Shown: positions 7,083 through 14,870 of the stretch, piece after piece
How the letters are laid out: every line of letters starts with the position of its first letter
Position numbering within the stretch: the stretch's first letter is position 1
DNA from: an uncultured Actinomycetes bacterium
GTDB lineage: Bacteria; Actinomycetota; Coriobacteriia; Coriobacteriales; Atopobiaceae
Direction: 5' to 3'
Assembly (NCBI GenBank): GCA_900313905.1
Contig: OMTG01000080.1
Coordinates: forward strand, 29,208-93,207
DNA: 64,000 bases
Made by a program: the position numbers and the translations under genes
Notes under the pieces: model-generated
Told to the model about the DNA's origin: nothing
What the model saw: the letters and a program-made list of their open reading frames with translations, nothing else
The model's database searches: none

Positions 7083-8708
7083 GTGAAGCATATAGGATTC
7101 CTCGAGGACAAGTTTTCGCATCCGAACCAGGCGCGGCTTGTGCTCGAAGGCGCTTTGGTAGGCCTCGTGGGCGGCGGCGTCGTGACGCTCTATCGCCTCG
7201 CGCTCTCGCAGGCAGAGAAGCTCCTCCGTGCCATCACCGGGCAGGCGGCCGGCCATCCTTTGATGGTGGCGCTCTGGTTCCTCGTCCTCGCAGCGGTCCT
7301 CATCGTGGTCTGCAAGCTCATGCTCTGGGAGCCCTATACCCAAGGCTCGGGCATTCCCCAGACCGATGCAGAAGCCATCGAGCGCATCGATATGCCCTGG
7401 CATCGCGTCATGGGCGCGAAGTTCGTCGAAGGCACGCTCTGCGCCTTCGCAGGGCTCTCTCTGGGCCGCGAAGGCCCTTCTGTCATGCTGGGCGGCATGT
7501 CCGGCAAGGCCGTCTCGAAGGCGCTCCACAAGGACCGCGACCATGAATCGCTGTTCGTCACCTGCGGAGCGGCGGCAGGCATGGCAGCAGCCTTCCATGC
7601 ACCCCTGACCGGCGTCCTCTTCGCGGTCGAGGAGATCCATAAGGTGTTCTCCGCGTCCCTGGTCGTCACCGCCATGGCATCGGCAGTGGTCTCAGACTTC
7701 TTCGTATCCCAGGTGCTCGGCGTGAAGCCGACCCTGAATTTCGGTCTCGTCTCGAACCTGCCCCATATGAGCTATCCTCTCATCATCGTTATGGGCATCT
7801 ACTGCGGCCTGCTCGGAGCGCTCCACAACGCAGGCATGTTCGGCTGCCAGAAGCTCTACGACAAGATAGGCCGCTTCGTGCCCTATAGCCGCCTTGCCAT
7901 CCCATTCATGCTCTCAGGCATCGTGGCCTTCACGCTGCCTGATCTCATGTGCGGCGGTGACGCTATCATCGACCAGCTCATGAATCCGCAGGCGCTGCCC
8001 GTCACGTTCGTGATCTTCCTCCTGATCGGGAAATACCTCTTCACGACCATCTGCTTCGCCTCAGGAGCTCCAGGAGGGACGCTTTTCCCGCTTGTCGTGA
8101 TGGGCTCTCTGGCAGGAGCCCTCTTCGGCTACGGAGCGAATGCCCTGCTGGGCACTTCTGAGCTCTACATGATGAACTTCATCTATTTCGGCATAGCCGG
8201 CCTCTTCGCAGGCGTCGTGAGGGCCCCTGTCACGGCCATCGTCCTGGTCTTCGAACTGACGGGCAGCCTGGATGCCCTGCTTTCGGTCAGCATCGTCTCG
8301 ATGATCGCCTATGTGACCGCCAATCTCCTGAATGTCGACCCGTTCTACGAGCATCTGCTCCACAAGCTGCTGGGCGGCCTTGCCCCTGAGCAGGAGCTGC
8401 AGCAGAGCCACGGCGTCGCCCTGCGCACGTATCATGTTTCGCTCGCAAGCATTGTGGAGAACCGTACCATCGCAGAGATCCCATGGCCCAAAGGCTGCCT
8501 CATCGTCCTGATCGAGCGGGCAGGAGGGCGCATCACACCTCATGGAAGCACCCGACTCGAGCCGACTGATGTCATAACCGTCATCCTCCCAACCGCATCG
8601 CTTGTGGAGGATGACCGCGAGATACGGGTCCTCTGCGGACCACCGGAGAATAGGCCAGACAAGTCTGATGGAGCTCCAGGCCTGAAGACATCCCTTACAT
8701 CATCCTGA
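7083..8708 (+). CDS. ClC-family chloride/proton antiporter with RCK-C domain
   Basis: This integral membrane protein of about 541 residues belongs to the ClC family. All three anion-pathway signatures are visible: GSGIPQ, GREGPSVMLG (with the gating glutamate) and GGTLFP. The proton-pathway glutamate is kept in APLTGVLFAVEEI, which points to an H+/Cl- exchanger and not a passive channel. It is also unlike fluoride-specific ClCs, which have altered motifs. After the last membrane helix, residues about 450-515 form a TrkA-C/RCK-C-like ligand-binding domain (HVSLASIVENRTIAEIPWP through TDVITVILP). The GTG start at 7083 is chosen because a terminator lies upstream. A role in acid resistance or charge balance is plausible for a gut or oral anaerobe. 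Confidence 0.9.
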   Translation: MKHIGFLEDKFSHPNQARLVLEGALVGLVGGGVVTLYRLALSQAEKLLRAITGQAAGHPLMVALWFLVLAAVLIVVCKLMLWEPYTQGSGIPQTDAEAIERIDMPWHRVMGAKFVEGTLCAFAGLSLGREGPSVMLGGMSGKAVSKALHKDRDHESLFVTCGAAAGMAAAFHAPLTGVLFAVEEIHKVFSASLVVTAMASAVVSDFFVSQVLGVKPTLNFGLVSNLPHMSYPLIIVMGIYCGLLGALHNAGMFGCQKLYDKIGRFVPYSRLAIPFMLSGIVAFTLPDLMCGGDAIIDQLMNPQALPVTFVIFLLIGKYLFTTICFASGAPGGTLFPLVVMGSLAGALFGYGANALLGTSELYMMNFIYFGIAGLFAGVVRAPVTAIVLVFELTGSLDALLSVSIVSMIAYVTANLLNVDPFYEHLLHKLLGGLAPEQELQQSHGVALRTYHVSLASIVENRTIAEIPWPKGCLIVLIERAGGRITPHGSTRLEPTDVITVILPTASLVEDDREIRVLCGPPENRPDKSDGAPGLKTSLTSS

Positions 8709-8723
8709 GGCGCGAAACCAGCA

Positions 8724-8750
8724 GCGGCAATCCTGATACGGGGTTGCCGC
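8724..8750 (+). terminator. Hairpin after the ClC gene
   Basis: GCGGCAA (8724-8730) and TTGCCGC (8744-8750) form a perfect 7-bp stem, 15 bases after the ClC stop codon. The sequence after it (ATGCTTTGCG) has only a short T run, so termination efficiency is uncertain. Confidence 0.5.
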
Positions 8751-8779
8751 ATGCTTTGCGCTATGATCGTCGAGCAATA

Positions 8780-8793
8780 TGGAAACGTTTCCA
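8780..8793. promoter_or_regulatory. Palindrome resembling a LacI/CcpA-type operator
   Basis: TGGAAACGTTTCCA is a perfect 14-bp palindrome with a central CG. It closely resembles the AANCGNTT core of LacI-family operators. It lies in a gap with no LacI-type gene or sugar operon next to it, so its target is unclear. Confidence 0.4.
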
Positions 8794-9286
8794 GCCATCT
8801 GGAAGGGGAGTCCAGCCTCCGGAAAGAACATCTTGAGCCGATGTCTGCGCCCTTTGGCTCACCCTAATGCTTCGCTGCGGAGTGCCGCAGGAGCCGTCCC
8901 GCCATGCTCTCCATAAGCGAGTGCAGAGTGCAGAAAATTGGGACAGAGCAGACGGGCCATGTCTTCAGGCGCAGGGCACGTCGAGCCACAGGGACTCCAG
9001 GTTCGTCCGCAGCGGCTCGATATCGTCTGCCCAGCGCCGCATACCCGCAAGAAATCGCAGCCGAAGCAAGAACGTTCGCATCAAAGCACGATCCAGAGCA
9101 TCCTCTAAAACCCCAGCCAGACGAGGCGCTGAGAGGCGTTCTAAGGGCCGCAGAACCATTCAATGGGATCTGGACCTCTGAACCTCATATATAGCGAGGG
9201 GAGGTCCTTGTCGTGAGATGAGATTTGGTTCGAAGTCTCTACTTTACATAAGATATATTATCGTACATATTGAGAAGCGGCGAAGA

Positions 9287-9320
9287 AAGGGGAGCCAGCC
9301 CTCTCGGAACGGCTCCCCTT
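9287..9320 (-). terminator. Intrinsic terminator of trxB
   Basis: AAGGGGAGCC (9287-9296) and GGCTCCCCTT (9311-9320) form a perfect 10-bp stem 29 bases past the trxB stop. On the minus strand it is followed by TCTTC, a short pyrimidine-rich tail. Confidence 0.75.
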
Positions 9321-9348
9321 GATGCGCAACATATATATGATGCGATGC

Positions 9349-10299
9349 TCACGAATCGATGTGCTGGCCCAGATAGGCAGCGGCCGCAGTCGCAGCGAGC
9401 GCTCCATCTGCCGTTGCCGTCACGATCTGGCGCAGCTTCTTCTGGCGGATATCGCCAGCGACAAAGAGGCCGGGCGTCCTGGTCTCCGTGCTCTCGTCTG
9501 CAATGACATAGCCACGGTCGTCACGTTCGGCCATATCGGCGATGAGCTCTGTGGCGGGCACGCGGCCGACAAAGACGAAGACACCGAAGCTTCCCTCATC
9601 GAAGGTCTCCTTGCTGAGATCGCCCGTCTCGTTGTTCCGGAAGGTGATGCTTGTCGGCAGCTGGTTTCCTTCGAGCCTCTCGACGCTCGTGAGATAGCGG
9701 ATCTCTGTCTTCTCGCTCTCCTCGAATTCCTTGAGGATGGCCTGCTGGGCACGCACATGGTCCTTGCGGACGACAAGCGTGACCTTCGAGGCGAAGCGCG
9801 TCAGGAAGAGCGCCTCCTCGACGGCAGAATTTCCGCCGCCAACCACGAAGACCTGCTTGTTGCGGTAGAACATGCCGTCGCAGGTTGCGCAATATGACAC
9901 GCCATGGCCACCGAAGGTCTCTTCGCCCTCGAAGCCAGCATGCCTCGGCGTGGCACCTCCCGCAAGGATGACGGTACGGCTCTGATAGCTGCCTTCTGCT
10001 GTCGTGACGGTGAAGATCTTCGTTGCTGCATCCTGCTCGATCTTCGTGGCCTGCTCGCTTTTGATGGTCGCACCGAGGTCCTCTGCCTGCCCACGCATCT
10101 TGTCCGCTAGCTCATAGCCGTTCGTATGCGGGACACCTGGATAGTTGTCGACAGAATCGGTCAGGATGACCTGTCCGCCCACAGATTCCTGCTCGAGCAC
10201 GACGCTATTGAGCATCGCACGCTGTGCGTAGATGGCAGCAGTCAGCCCTGCAGGGCCAGCTCCTATGATCACGAGATCGAGCACCTTGTTCTCTTCCAT
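9349..10299 (-). CDS. trxB: Thioredoxin reductase
   Basis: This flavoprotein of 316 residues passes electrons from NAD(P)H through FAD and a redox disulfide to thioredoxin. The FAD-binding GAGPAG (13-18), the redox-active CATC pair (Cys137/Cys140), the second nucleotide-binding GGGNSAVEEA and the C-terminal FAD motif GLFVAGDIRQKKLRQIVTA are all present. The usual NADPH-specifying HRR-x3-R motif reads VRKDHVR here, so cofactor preference may differ. The gene appears monocistronic, with a good terminator at 9287-9320. No thioredoxin gene lies in the window. Confidence 0.95.
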   Translation of the reverse strand: MEENKVLDLVIIGAGPAGLTAAIYAQRAMLNSVVLEQESVGGQVILTDSVDNYPGVPHTNGYELADKMRGQAEDLGATIKSEQATKIEQDAATKIFTVTTAEGSYQSRTVILAGGATPRHAGFEGEETFGGHGVSYCATCDGMFYRNKQVFVVGGGNSAVEEALFLTRFASKVTLVVRKDHVRAQQAILKEFEESEKTEIRYLTSVERLEGNQLPTSITFRNNETGDLSKETFDEGSFGVFVFVGRVPATELIADMAERDDRGYVIADESTETRTPGLFVAGDIRQKKLRQIVTATADGALAATAAAAYLGQHIDS

Positions 10300-10379
10300 A
10301 TGTCTCCCCTATCAATAACAGGAATATTTTCTGTTAGTGAGTCTTCCCGCTCATCCACGATACCATTCAGCACAAAAGA

Positions 10380-10410
10380 AGCCCGCTGCTTCTCCATAAA
10401 GCAGCGGGCT
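10380..10410 (-). terminator. Intrinsic terminator of the purine permease gene
   Basis: AGCCCGCTGCTT (10380-10391) and AAGCAGCGGGCT (10399-10410) make a perfect 12-bp stem with a 7-base loop, 23 bases past the permease stop. On the minus strand it is followed by TCTTTTGTG. Confidence 0.85.
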
Positions 10411-10433
10411 CCAAAAACCTTGCGCAGAATCGG

Positions 10434-11747
10434 CTACAACAGCAGGAAGTAGACGACGAAAGCGATGGTAGCGACCCACATGAGCGGCTTGATGTTCTTT
10501 GCCTTGCCCGTCACGAGGTTGATGAGGACATAGGCGATGAAGCCGAAGCCGATGCCGTCGGAGATGCTGTAGGTGAACGGGATGCCTGCGATGATCATGA
10601 AGGCAGGGAACGCATCCGTTATGTTCGTCCAGTCGATATCGACGACGTCGCCCATCATCAGGTAGCCGACGATCACGAGGGCACCACAGGTAGCAGCAGA
10701 GCTGATGATGGAGATGATCGGTGCGAAGAAGGCTGCGATGATGAAGAGGATGCCCGTGACGATGGAGGTGAGGCCAGAGCGTCCGCCATCGGCAGCGCCC
10801 GAGGAGGACTCGACAAAGGTCGTGATCGAGGAGGCGCCGACGAAGCCACCGACAGCTGCAGCAGCGGAGTCGACAATCAGGATCTGCTTGATGTCCTCGA
10901 CCGAGCCATCATCGTTCAGGAATTCGCCCTGCTTTGCGACAGCCATGGCGGTGCCCATGGTGTCGAAGAAGTCGCTCATCATGAGCGAGAAGGCGAAGAC
11001 GAGCAGCATCGGGTTCACGATGACCTTCGCGATGCCCATCACGCCGCTGGCATCGGTCTGGAACGGCGCACCGAAGCTCGAGAAATCAAGCGGAGAGACG
11101 ATGCCGGTCGGCATCTGGGTGACACCCAGAGGGATGCCGGCGATGACAGCGATGATGATGCCGATCAAGAGGGATCCCGGCACCTCCATCGTATAGAGGA
11201 TGGCAGTTGCGACAATGGAGATGACGCCGACGATGAAGGTGGCGCTCGTCACATTGCCGAGGCCGACCATCGTGGACTCATTGGCGACGATGATGCCGCC
11301 GTCCTTGAGGCCGATCATGGCAATGAAGAGGCCAAGGCCGACGGAGATGGCGTGGCGCAGAGGAACCGGGATGGCATCCATGATGGCCTCGCGCAGGCCG
11401 CAGAGCACCAGGATGAGGATGGCGACGCCCTCGATGAAGATGACAGCCATCGAGGCATGCCAGTCACCACCGTCGATTGCCGTCAGCGAATAGGCGACGA
11501 CGGCGTTGATGCCCATGCCGGAGGCGCAGGCCAGAGGACGGTTCGCGAAGATGCCCATCATGATAGTCATGATGCCGGCGCCGACGCAGGTCGCGGTCAC
11601 GGCTGCATTTGCCGGAACGCCTGCAACGACCATGAGGCCGGGGTTCACGGCGATGATGTACGCCATTGCGAGGAACGTCGTGAGGCCAGCACGTGCCTCC
11701 TGGCCAACCGACGATCCACGCTCCTTCAGCTTGAAGAATTGTTCCAT
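10434..11747 (-). CDS. NCS2-family purine permease (AzgA/PbuG-like)
   Basis: This polytopic membrane transporter of about 437 residues belongs to the nucleobase:cation symporter-2 group. It matches the AzgA subfamily, which imports hypoxanthine, guanine or adenine. Diagnostic segments are the N-terminal MEQFFKLKERGSSVGQE, FLAMAYIIAVNP, the ACASGMGINAVVAY loop and the ESSSGAADGGRSGLTS loop. Hydrophobic stretches cover most of the length. I place the start at the ATG at 11747, which has AAGGAAGG a few bases upstream. It works in the same purine economy as Apt (6463-6996). The substrate among the purines is not resolvable from sequence. Confidence 0.92.
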   Translation of the reverse strand: MEQFFKLKERGSSVGQEARAGLTTFLAMAYIIAVNPGLMVVAGVPANAAVTATCVGAGIMTIMMGIFANRPLACASGMGINAVVAYSLTAIDGGDWHASMAVIFIEGVAILILVLCGLREAIMDAIPVPLRHAISVGLGLFIAMIGLKDGGIIVANESTMVGLGNVTSATFIVGVISIVATAILYTMEVPGSLLIGIIIAVIAGIPLGVTQMPTGIVSPLDFSSFGAPFQTDASGVMGIAKVIVNPMLLVFAFSLMMSDFFDTMGTAMAVAKQGEFLNDDGSVEDIKQILIVDSAAAAVGGFVGASSITTFVESSSGAADGGRSGLTSIVTGILFIIAAFFAPIISIISSAATCGALVIVGYLMMGDVVDIDWTNITDAFPAFMIIAGIPFTYSISDGIGFGFIAYVLINLVTGKAKNIKPLMWVATIAFVVYFLLL

Positions 11748-11840
11748 GGTAAGGTTCCTTCCTTTACAACCTTGCACGAACAAGATATGTGGTGCCGCAT
11801 TCTCCGCGCTGCACTACATACCGATCGACGGCGTCCCCTC

Positions 11841-12287
11841 TTAGACGCCGGAAGATCCAAATCCGCCCTGGCCGCGGTCCGTCTCGTCGAGCTCATCGAC
11901 TTCCATGAGGCTGACACGGGGAACGCGCTGAATGACGAGCTGGGCGATGCGCTCGCCTCGGGAGATCCTGATCACATTCTGGGGATCCAGGTTGATGGCA
12001 CAGATCTTGAGCTCGCCGCGATAATGCGAATCGATGAGCCCAGGCGTGTTCACCATGGAGAGCCCTTCGCGAAGGGCCAGGCCGCTTCTGGGCTGCACGA
12101 AGCCTGCATACCCATCCGGTATCGCAATGGCCAGGCCCGTGCCGATGAGACGGCGCTGGAACGGCTTCAGCACGATATCGACATTGGAACGAAGATCGAG
12201 CCCCGCATCGCCTTCATAGGCGTATGACGGAAGCTCGACGGCAGGATCCAGACGCTTTATGGGCAGAATGATGTGCTCCTCGCTCAT
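11841..12287 (-). CDS. dut: dUTP diphosphatase
   Basis: Dut hydrolyses dUTP to dUMP and pyrophosphate, keeping uracil out of DNA and feeding thymidylate synthesis. All five motifs of the trimeric dUTPase are present in 148 residues: [32 protein letters not shown] and the C-terminal [10 protein letters not shown]. In motif 3 the residue before the base-stacking Tyr is His, where Asp is usual (SDY in most family members), a minor oddity. It overlaps nrdR by 4 bp, so regulation and function link it to deoxynucleotide supply. Confidence 0.95.
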   Translation of the reverse strand: MSEEHIILPIKRLDPAVELPSYAYEGDAGLDLRSNVDIVLKPFQRRLIGTGLAIAIPDGYAGFVQPRSGLALREGLSMVNTPGLIDSHYRGELKICAINLDPQNVIRISRGERIAQLVIQRVPRVSLMEVDELDETDRGQGGFGSSGV

Positions 12288-12733
12288 TTGCTGAGGCTCC
12301 TTAGCTCTTCATTGAATTCATCGATGTCCTTGAAGTCGCGATAGACCGAGGCAAAGCGCACGTAGGCCACCTTGTCGAGCTTGACGAGGCGCTTCAGGAC
12401 CATCTCGCCAATCTCCTTGGAGCTGATCTCGGTCACGCCAGAATCCCGGAGCTCCGATTCCATATCATCGATGAGCGCATCAAGCTTCGCAATCGGGATG
12501 TTCCGTTTCACCGTAGCAGCAACAAGGCCGCGCATGAGCTTCTGGCGGTTGAAGGTCTCCTTGGACCCATCCTTCTTGATCACGACGATGGGCGTCTCTT
12601 CGCGCCTCTCATAGGTCGTGAACCGGTAGCCACATTGAATGCATTCGCGCCTGCGCCGTATGGCATCATTGTTCTCCGACGGGCGTGAATCTACTACTTT
12701 AGATTCTTCGCAGCCGCATTTTGGACAGCGCAT
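12284..12733 (-). CDS. nrdR: Transcriptional repressor NrdR of ribonucleotide reductase genes
   Basis: NrdR senses ATP/dATP and represses ribonucleotide reductase operons. The 149-residue protein begins with the zinc ribbon (CPKCG ... [14 protein letters not shown]) and continues with the ATP-cone domain ([21 protein letters not shown] ...). Length and motifs are standard. The ATG at 12733 has AGGAGGGA seven bases upstream. The gene lies beside the LysM gene and lexA, as in other Actinobacteria (lexA - LysM gene - nrdR). It is coupled to dut by an ATGA overlap. Confidence 0.97.
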   Translation of the reverse strand: MRCPKCGCEESKVVDSRPSENNDAIRRRRECIQCGYRFTTYERREETPIVVIKKDGSKETFNRQKLMRGLVAATVKRNIPIAKLDALIDDMESELRDSGVTEISSKEIGEMVLKRLVKLDKVAYVRFASVYRDFKDIDEFNEELRSLSK

Positions 12734-12852
12734 ACATCCCTCCTGTGCTCTTCAACGAAAAGAACATAACACAGAAAGGGATGCATGCCAGCTCTGTTTT
12801 CAAATTTAATTCGAAATGAAATACAAGGGCTTATCAAGCGAGTGGCAGGATC

Positions 12853-13269
12853 TCATTTCTGAGCGACGGAAACCGTCAGCTTCTGGCCATCAAATATGAT
12901 GGACTTGTCAAGACCGTTCGTCTCTTTGATCCAATCCACCATCTCCTGGGTGCTCATGCCATCCACATGGTGGGATGAGGCGATGCTCCAGAGCGTGTCA
13001 TCAGCGCTCACGGTATAGGTCTCGGTCTCAATGGACGCTTCGGCCTGGCGAATCCTGGCTGCCTGCAGTGCATCATTGACCTGCCAGAGCGCACCGCAGA
13101 GCGCAGCTATGAAGACGACGACCGCAATCTCTGCCAGCAGATGAGAGGATGGGCGCCTCTTCTGAGCGGGCTGTGCATGCCTGCGTCCCTCATGCAGGAT
13201 GAATTCCGACGACTCCTCATAGGCCAGTGCTGTATTTCCATCGGCGTAGTAGCGGTTTGTGCTCTTCAT
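12853..13269 (-). CDS. Membrane-anchored LysM protein, likely SOS division inhibitor (YneA/DivS/Rv2719c-like)
   Basis: The 138-residue protein has a short basic cytoplasmic part, one membrane segment at about residues 44-62 and a C-terminal LysM peptidoglycan-binding domain at about 83-133 (TYTVSADDTLWSIASSHH through IFDGQKLTV). It lies divergent to lexA and upstream of nrdR. That is the place of the SOS-induced cell-division suppressors YneA (Bacillus), DivS (Corynebacterium) and Rv2719c (Mycobacterium). Two LexA-like boxes lie in its promoter region, one between its -35 and -10. I use the ATG at 13269; an upstream in-frame start would add 20 residues. The division-inhibitor role is inferred from context. 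Confidence 0.8.
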   Translation of the reverse strand: MKSTNRYYADGNTALAYEESSEFILHEGRRHAQPAQKRRPSSHLLAEIAVVVFIAALCGALWQVNDALQAARIRQAEASIETETYTVSADDTLWSIASSHHVDGMSTQEMVDWIKETNGLDKSIIFDGQKLTVSVAQK

Positions 13270-13337
13270 GATATGGAACCTTTCTCTCATCGTCTGCGCC
13301 CTCTTTATAGCAAGCGCCCCAGACAACAATGAAAGAC

Positions 13338-13406
13338 CGAACGTCTGTTTGTTATACTATCTAACGAACATCTGTACGTGTCAAGAGAAACCAGAACATT
13401 TGTTTG
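13338..13406. promoter_or_regulatory. Divergent lexA/LysM promoter region with three LexA boxes
   Basis: Three sites fit the Gram-positive LexA box CGAAC-N4-GTTYG: CGAACGTCTGTTTG (13338-13351), CGAACATCTGTACG (13365-13378, one deviation) and AGAACATTTGTTTG (13393-13406). For the minus-strand LysM gene, TTGACA at 13379-13384 with a GATAGT/TAGTAT-type -10 puts the middle box inside the promoter spacer. For lexA, TATGAT (13427-13432) with TTTGCA (13403-13408, overlapping the third box) gives an 18-base spacer. Confidence 0.75.
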
Positions 13407-13455
13407 CACAAATGCGCAGGATACCGTATGATGAGAGGAGACCAAGGAGGATCTC

Positions 13456-14109
13456 ATGGCAAAGAAGCTTTCCAAACGGCAGAAAAGCATCTATGACTTC
13501 ATCTGCACCTACAGCTCGGAGCATGGCTATCCACCCTCTGTCCGCGAGATCGGGGCAGCCGTGGGGCTTGCCTCCCCTTCGACAGTGCACATGCATCTCC
13601 AGGTGCTCCAGGATCTTGGCTACATCAAGCGCGACTCGAAGAAGCCCCGTGCCATCGAGGTCGTTGAGAGCCACTCCGAGGAGGCAGCTTCCTCGGCACC
13701 TTTGGCCGCCGTATCGGAAGATCCCGACAAGAACACGATCTCCCTGCCTGTCGTCGGCCGTGTCGCGGCTGGCCAGCCCATCCTGGCAGAGCAGAACGTC
13801 GAAGAGCATCTGAGCCTGCCCACGAGCATCGTCGGCGACTCCTCTTCCTTCATCCTCAGGGTCCACGGCGAGTCGATGATCAACGCCGGCATCTTCGACG
13901 GCGACTATATCGTCGTGAAAGAGGAGCATGAAGCCCATAATGGCGAGATTGTCGTTGCCCTGATCGATGATTCCGCAACGGTCAAGACCTTCTATCGCGA
14001 GAAGGACCGCATACGCCTTCAGCCGGAGAACGACACGATGGAGCCAATCTATGCCGAGAATCCGCGCATCCTTGGCCGCGTGACTGCCCTCATACGTTCC
14101 ATCGGCTAG
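13456..14109 (+). CDS. lexA: SOS repressor LexA
   Basis: LexA represses DNA-damage genes and cleaves itself when RecA filaments form. In 217 residues it shows the N-terminal winged helix (SKRQKSIYDFICTYS, PSVREIGAAVGLASPSTVHMHL), the Ala105-Gly106 self-cleavage site (GRVAAGQP), the nucleophile Ser140 (HGESM) and the general base Lys177 (SATVKTF). AAGGAGG lies six bases before the ATG. LexA boxes in the upstream region imply autoregulation, and a perfect box lies in the recA promoter at 23660-23673. It is followed four bases later by an unrelated membrane acyltransferase-like gene. Confidence 0.98.
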   Translation: MAKKLSKRQKSIYDFICTYSSEHGYPPSVREIGAAVGLASPSTVHMHLQVLQDLGYIKRDSKKPRAIEVVESHSEEAASSAPLAAVSEDPDKNTISLPVVGRVAAGQPILAEQNVEEHLSLPTSIVGDSSSFILRVHGESMINAGIFDGDYIVVKEEHEAHNGEIVVALIDDSATVKTFYREKDRIRLQPENDTMEPIYAENPRILGRVTALIRSIG

Positions 14110-14113
14110 CTCT

Positions 14114-14866
14114 ATGGCAGGCATGAAGCAGCGGCTTCGCCTCTTCGATATCCTGAGGGGCGTCTCGGTCGTCTCGATGATGGGATTCCATGCCACCTAT
14201 GACCTGGTGTACATCTTCGGGATGGATATCCCTTGGTTCCAGACGCCTTTCATCGATATCTGGCGCGCATCGATCTCCTGGACCTTCCTCTTCATAGCTG
14301 GCGTCATGTGCAGCTTCTCGAGGAGCAACTTCAGGAGATCTGGACGCTATCTTGCTGTCGCGCTCCTGATATGGATAGCGACGACCGTGGCTGCGGTCGA
14401 TACCCCCATCAATTTCGGGATCATCTTCTGCATGGGTGCCTGCACGCTCATCTATGCAGCGCTGCAGAAATTGGGCTTTGCGCCTCGGGGATGGGGCTTT
14501 GCCACAGCCTTCCTCGCGCTCTTCCTCATCCTCTTCGGCCTTCCCCATGGGTATCTTGGCATCGGGCCTTGGACGTTCCCACTGCCGCACACGCTCTATC
14601 AGGCAACAGGTCTGGCCTGGCTTGGCATCCCAGGTCCGCATTTCGCCTCGGGCGACTATTACCCGGTGCTCCCCTTCCTGTTCATGTATCTCACAGGAGC
14701 CTCTTTGGGAGCCCTGTGGAAGAAGACAGGATATCCCGAGCCCGTCCGCAAGGCTACGTTCCCGCCGCTCGAGTTCGTCGGCAGGCATCCCCTTGCGTTC
14801 TATATCCTGCACCAGCCCGTCATTCTCGTCCTCTGCGCTGCGGCGACCGGCACACGCCTCTTCTAG
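14114..14866 (+). CDS. DUF1624 / heparan-alpha-glucosaminide N-acetyltransferase-like membrane protein
   Basis: This 250-residue polytopic membrane protein begins with LRLFDILRGVSVVSMMGFHATYDL, the hallmark of the DUF1624/HGSNAT catalytic-domain family, including the conserved D and the H in the first helix. Seven or so hydrophobic segments follow, with the conserved late segment FVGRHPLAFYILHQPVI. The family is thought to move acetyl groups across membranes onto sugars, but bacterial members mostly lack defined substrates. It starts four bases after lexA and ends only four bases from the convergent hflX stop, so it may be read through from the lexA promoter. Confidence 0.75.
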   Translation: MAGMKQRLRLFDILRGVSVVSMMGFHATYDLVYIFGMDIPWFQTPFIDIWRASISWTFLFIAGVMCSFSRSNFRRSGRYLAVALLIWIATTVAAVDTPINFGIIFCMGACTLIYAALQKLGFAPRGWGFATAFLALFLILFGLPHGYLGIGPWTFPLPHTLYQATGLAWLGIPGPHFASGDYYPVLPFLFMYLTGASLGALWKKTGYPEPVRKATFPPLEFVGRHPLAFYILHQPVILVLCAAATGTRLF

Positions 14867-14870
14867 GCGC

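Larger units (their letters stand above)
8709..9286. other. Long gap without an assignable gene
   Basis: Between the ClC and trxB genes there are about 580 bases with no gene I can support. Minus-strand frames at 8965-9159 and 8864-9163 encode 64-99 residues without a recognisable domain or good ribosome-binding site. One (ending DDIEPLRTNLESLWLDVPCA) reads like genuine protein and could be a decayed remnant. The gap also holds the palindrome at 8780-8793 and a hairpin (GGACCTC 9172-9178 / GAGGTCC 9201-9207). An unrecognised small RNA is possible. Confidence 0.4.

Noticed and set aside
8864..9163. Small protein genes in the gap between ClC and trxB
   Set aside because: Overlapping short frames on both strands lack ribosome-binding sites and recognisable domains; kept only as a possible remnant.
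9172..9207. GGACCTC/GAGGTCC hairpin as a terminator
   Set aside because: It is far from any gene end and has no U-tract in either direction.
12734..12852. Possible NrdR box upstream of nrdR
   Set aside because: The ACACAG/CTGTGT-like bases do not match the 16-bp NrdR box closely enough to support a site.
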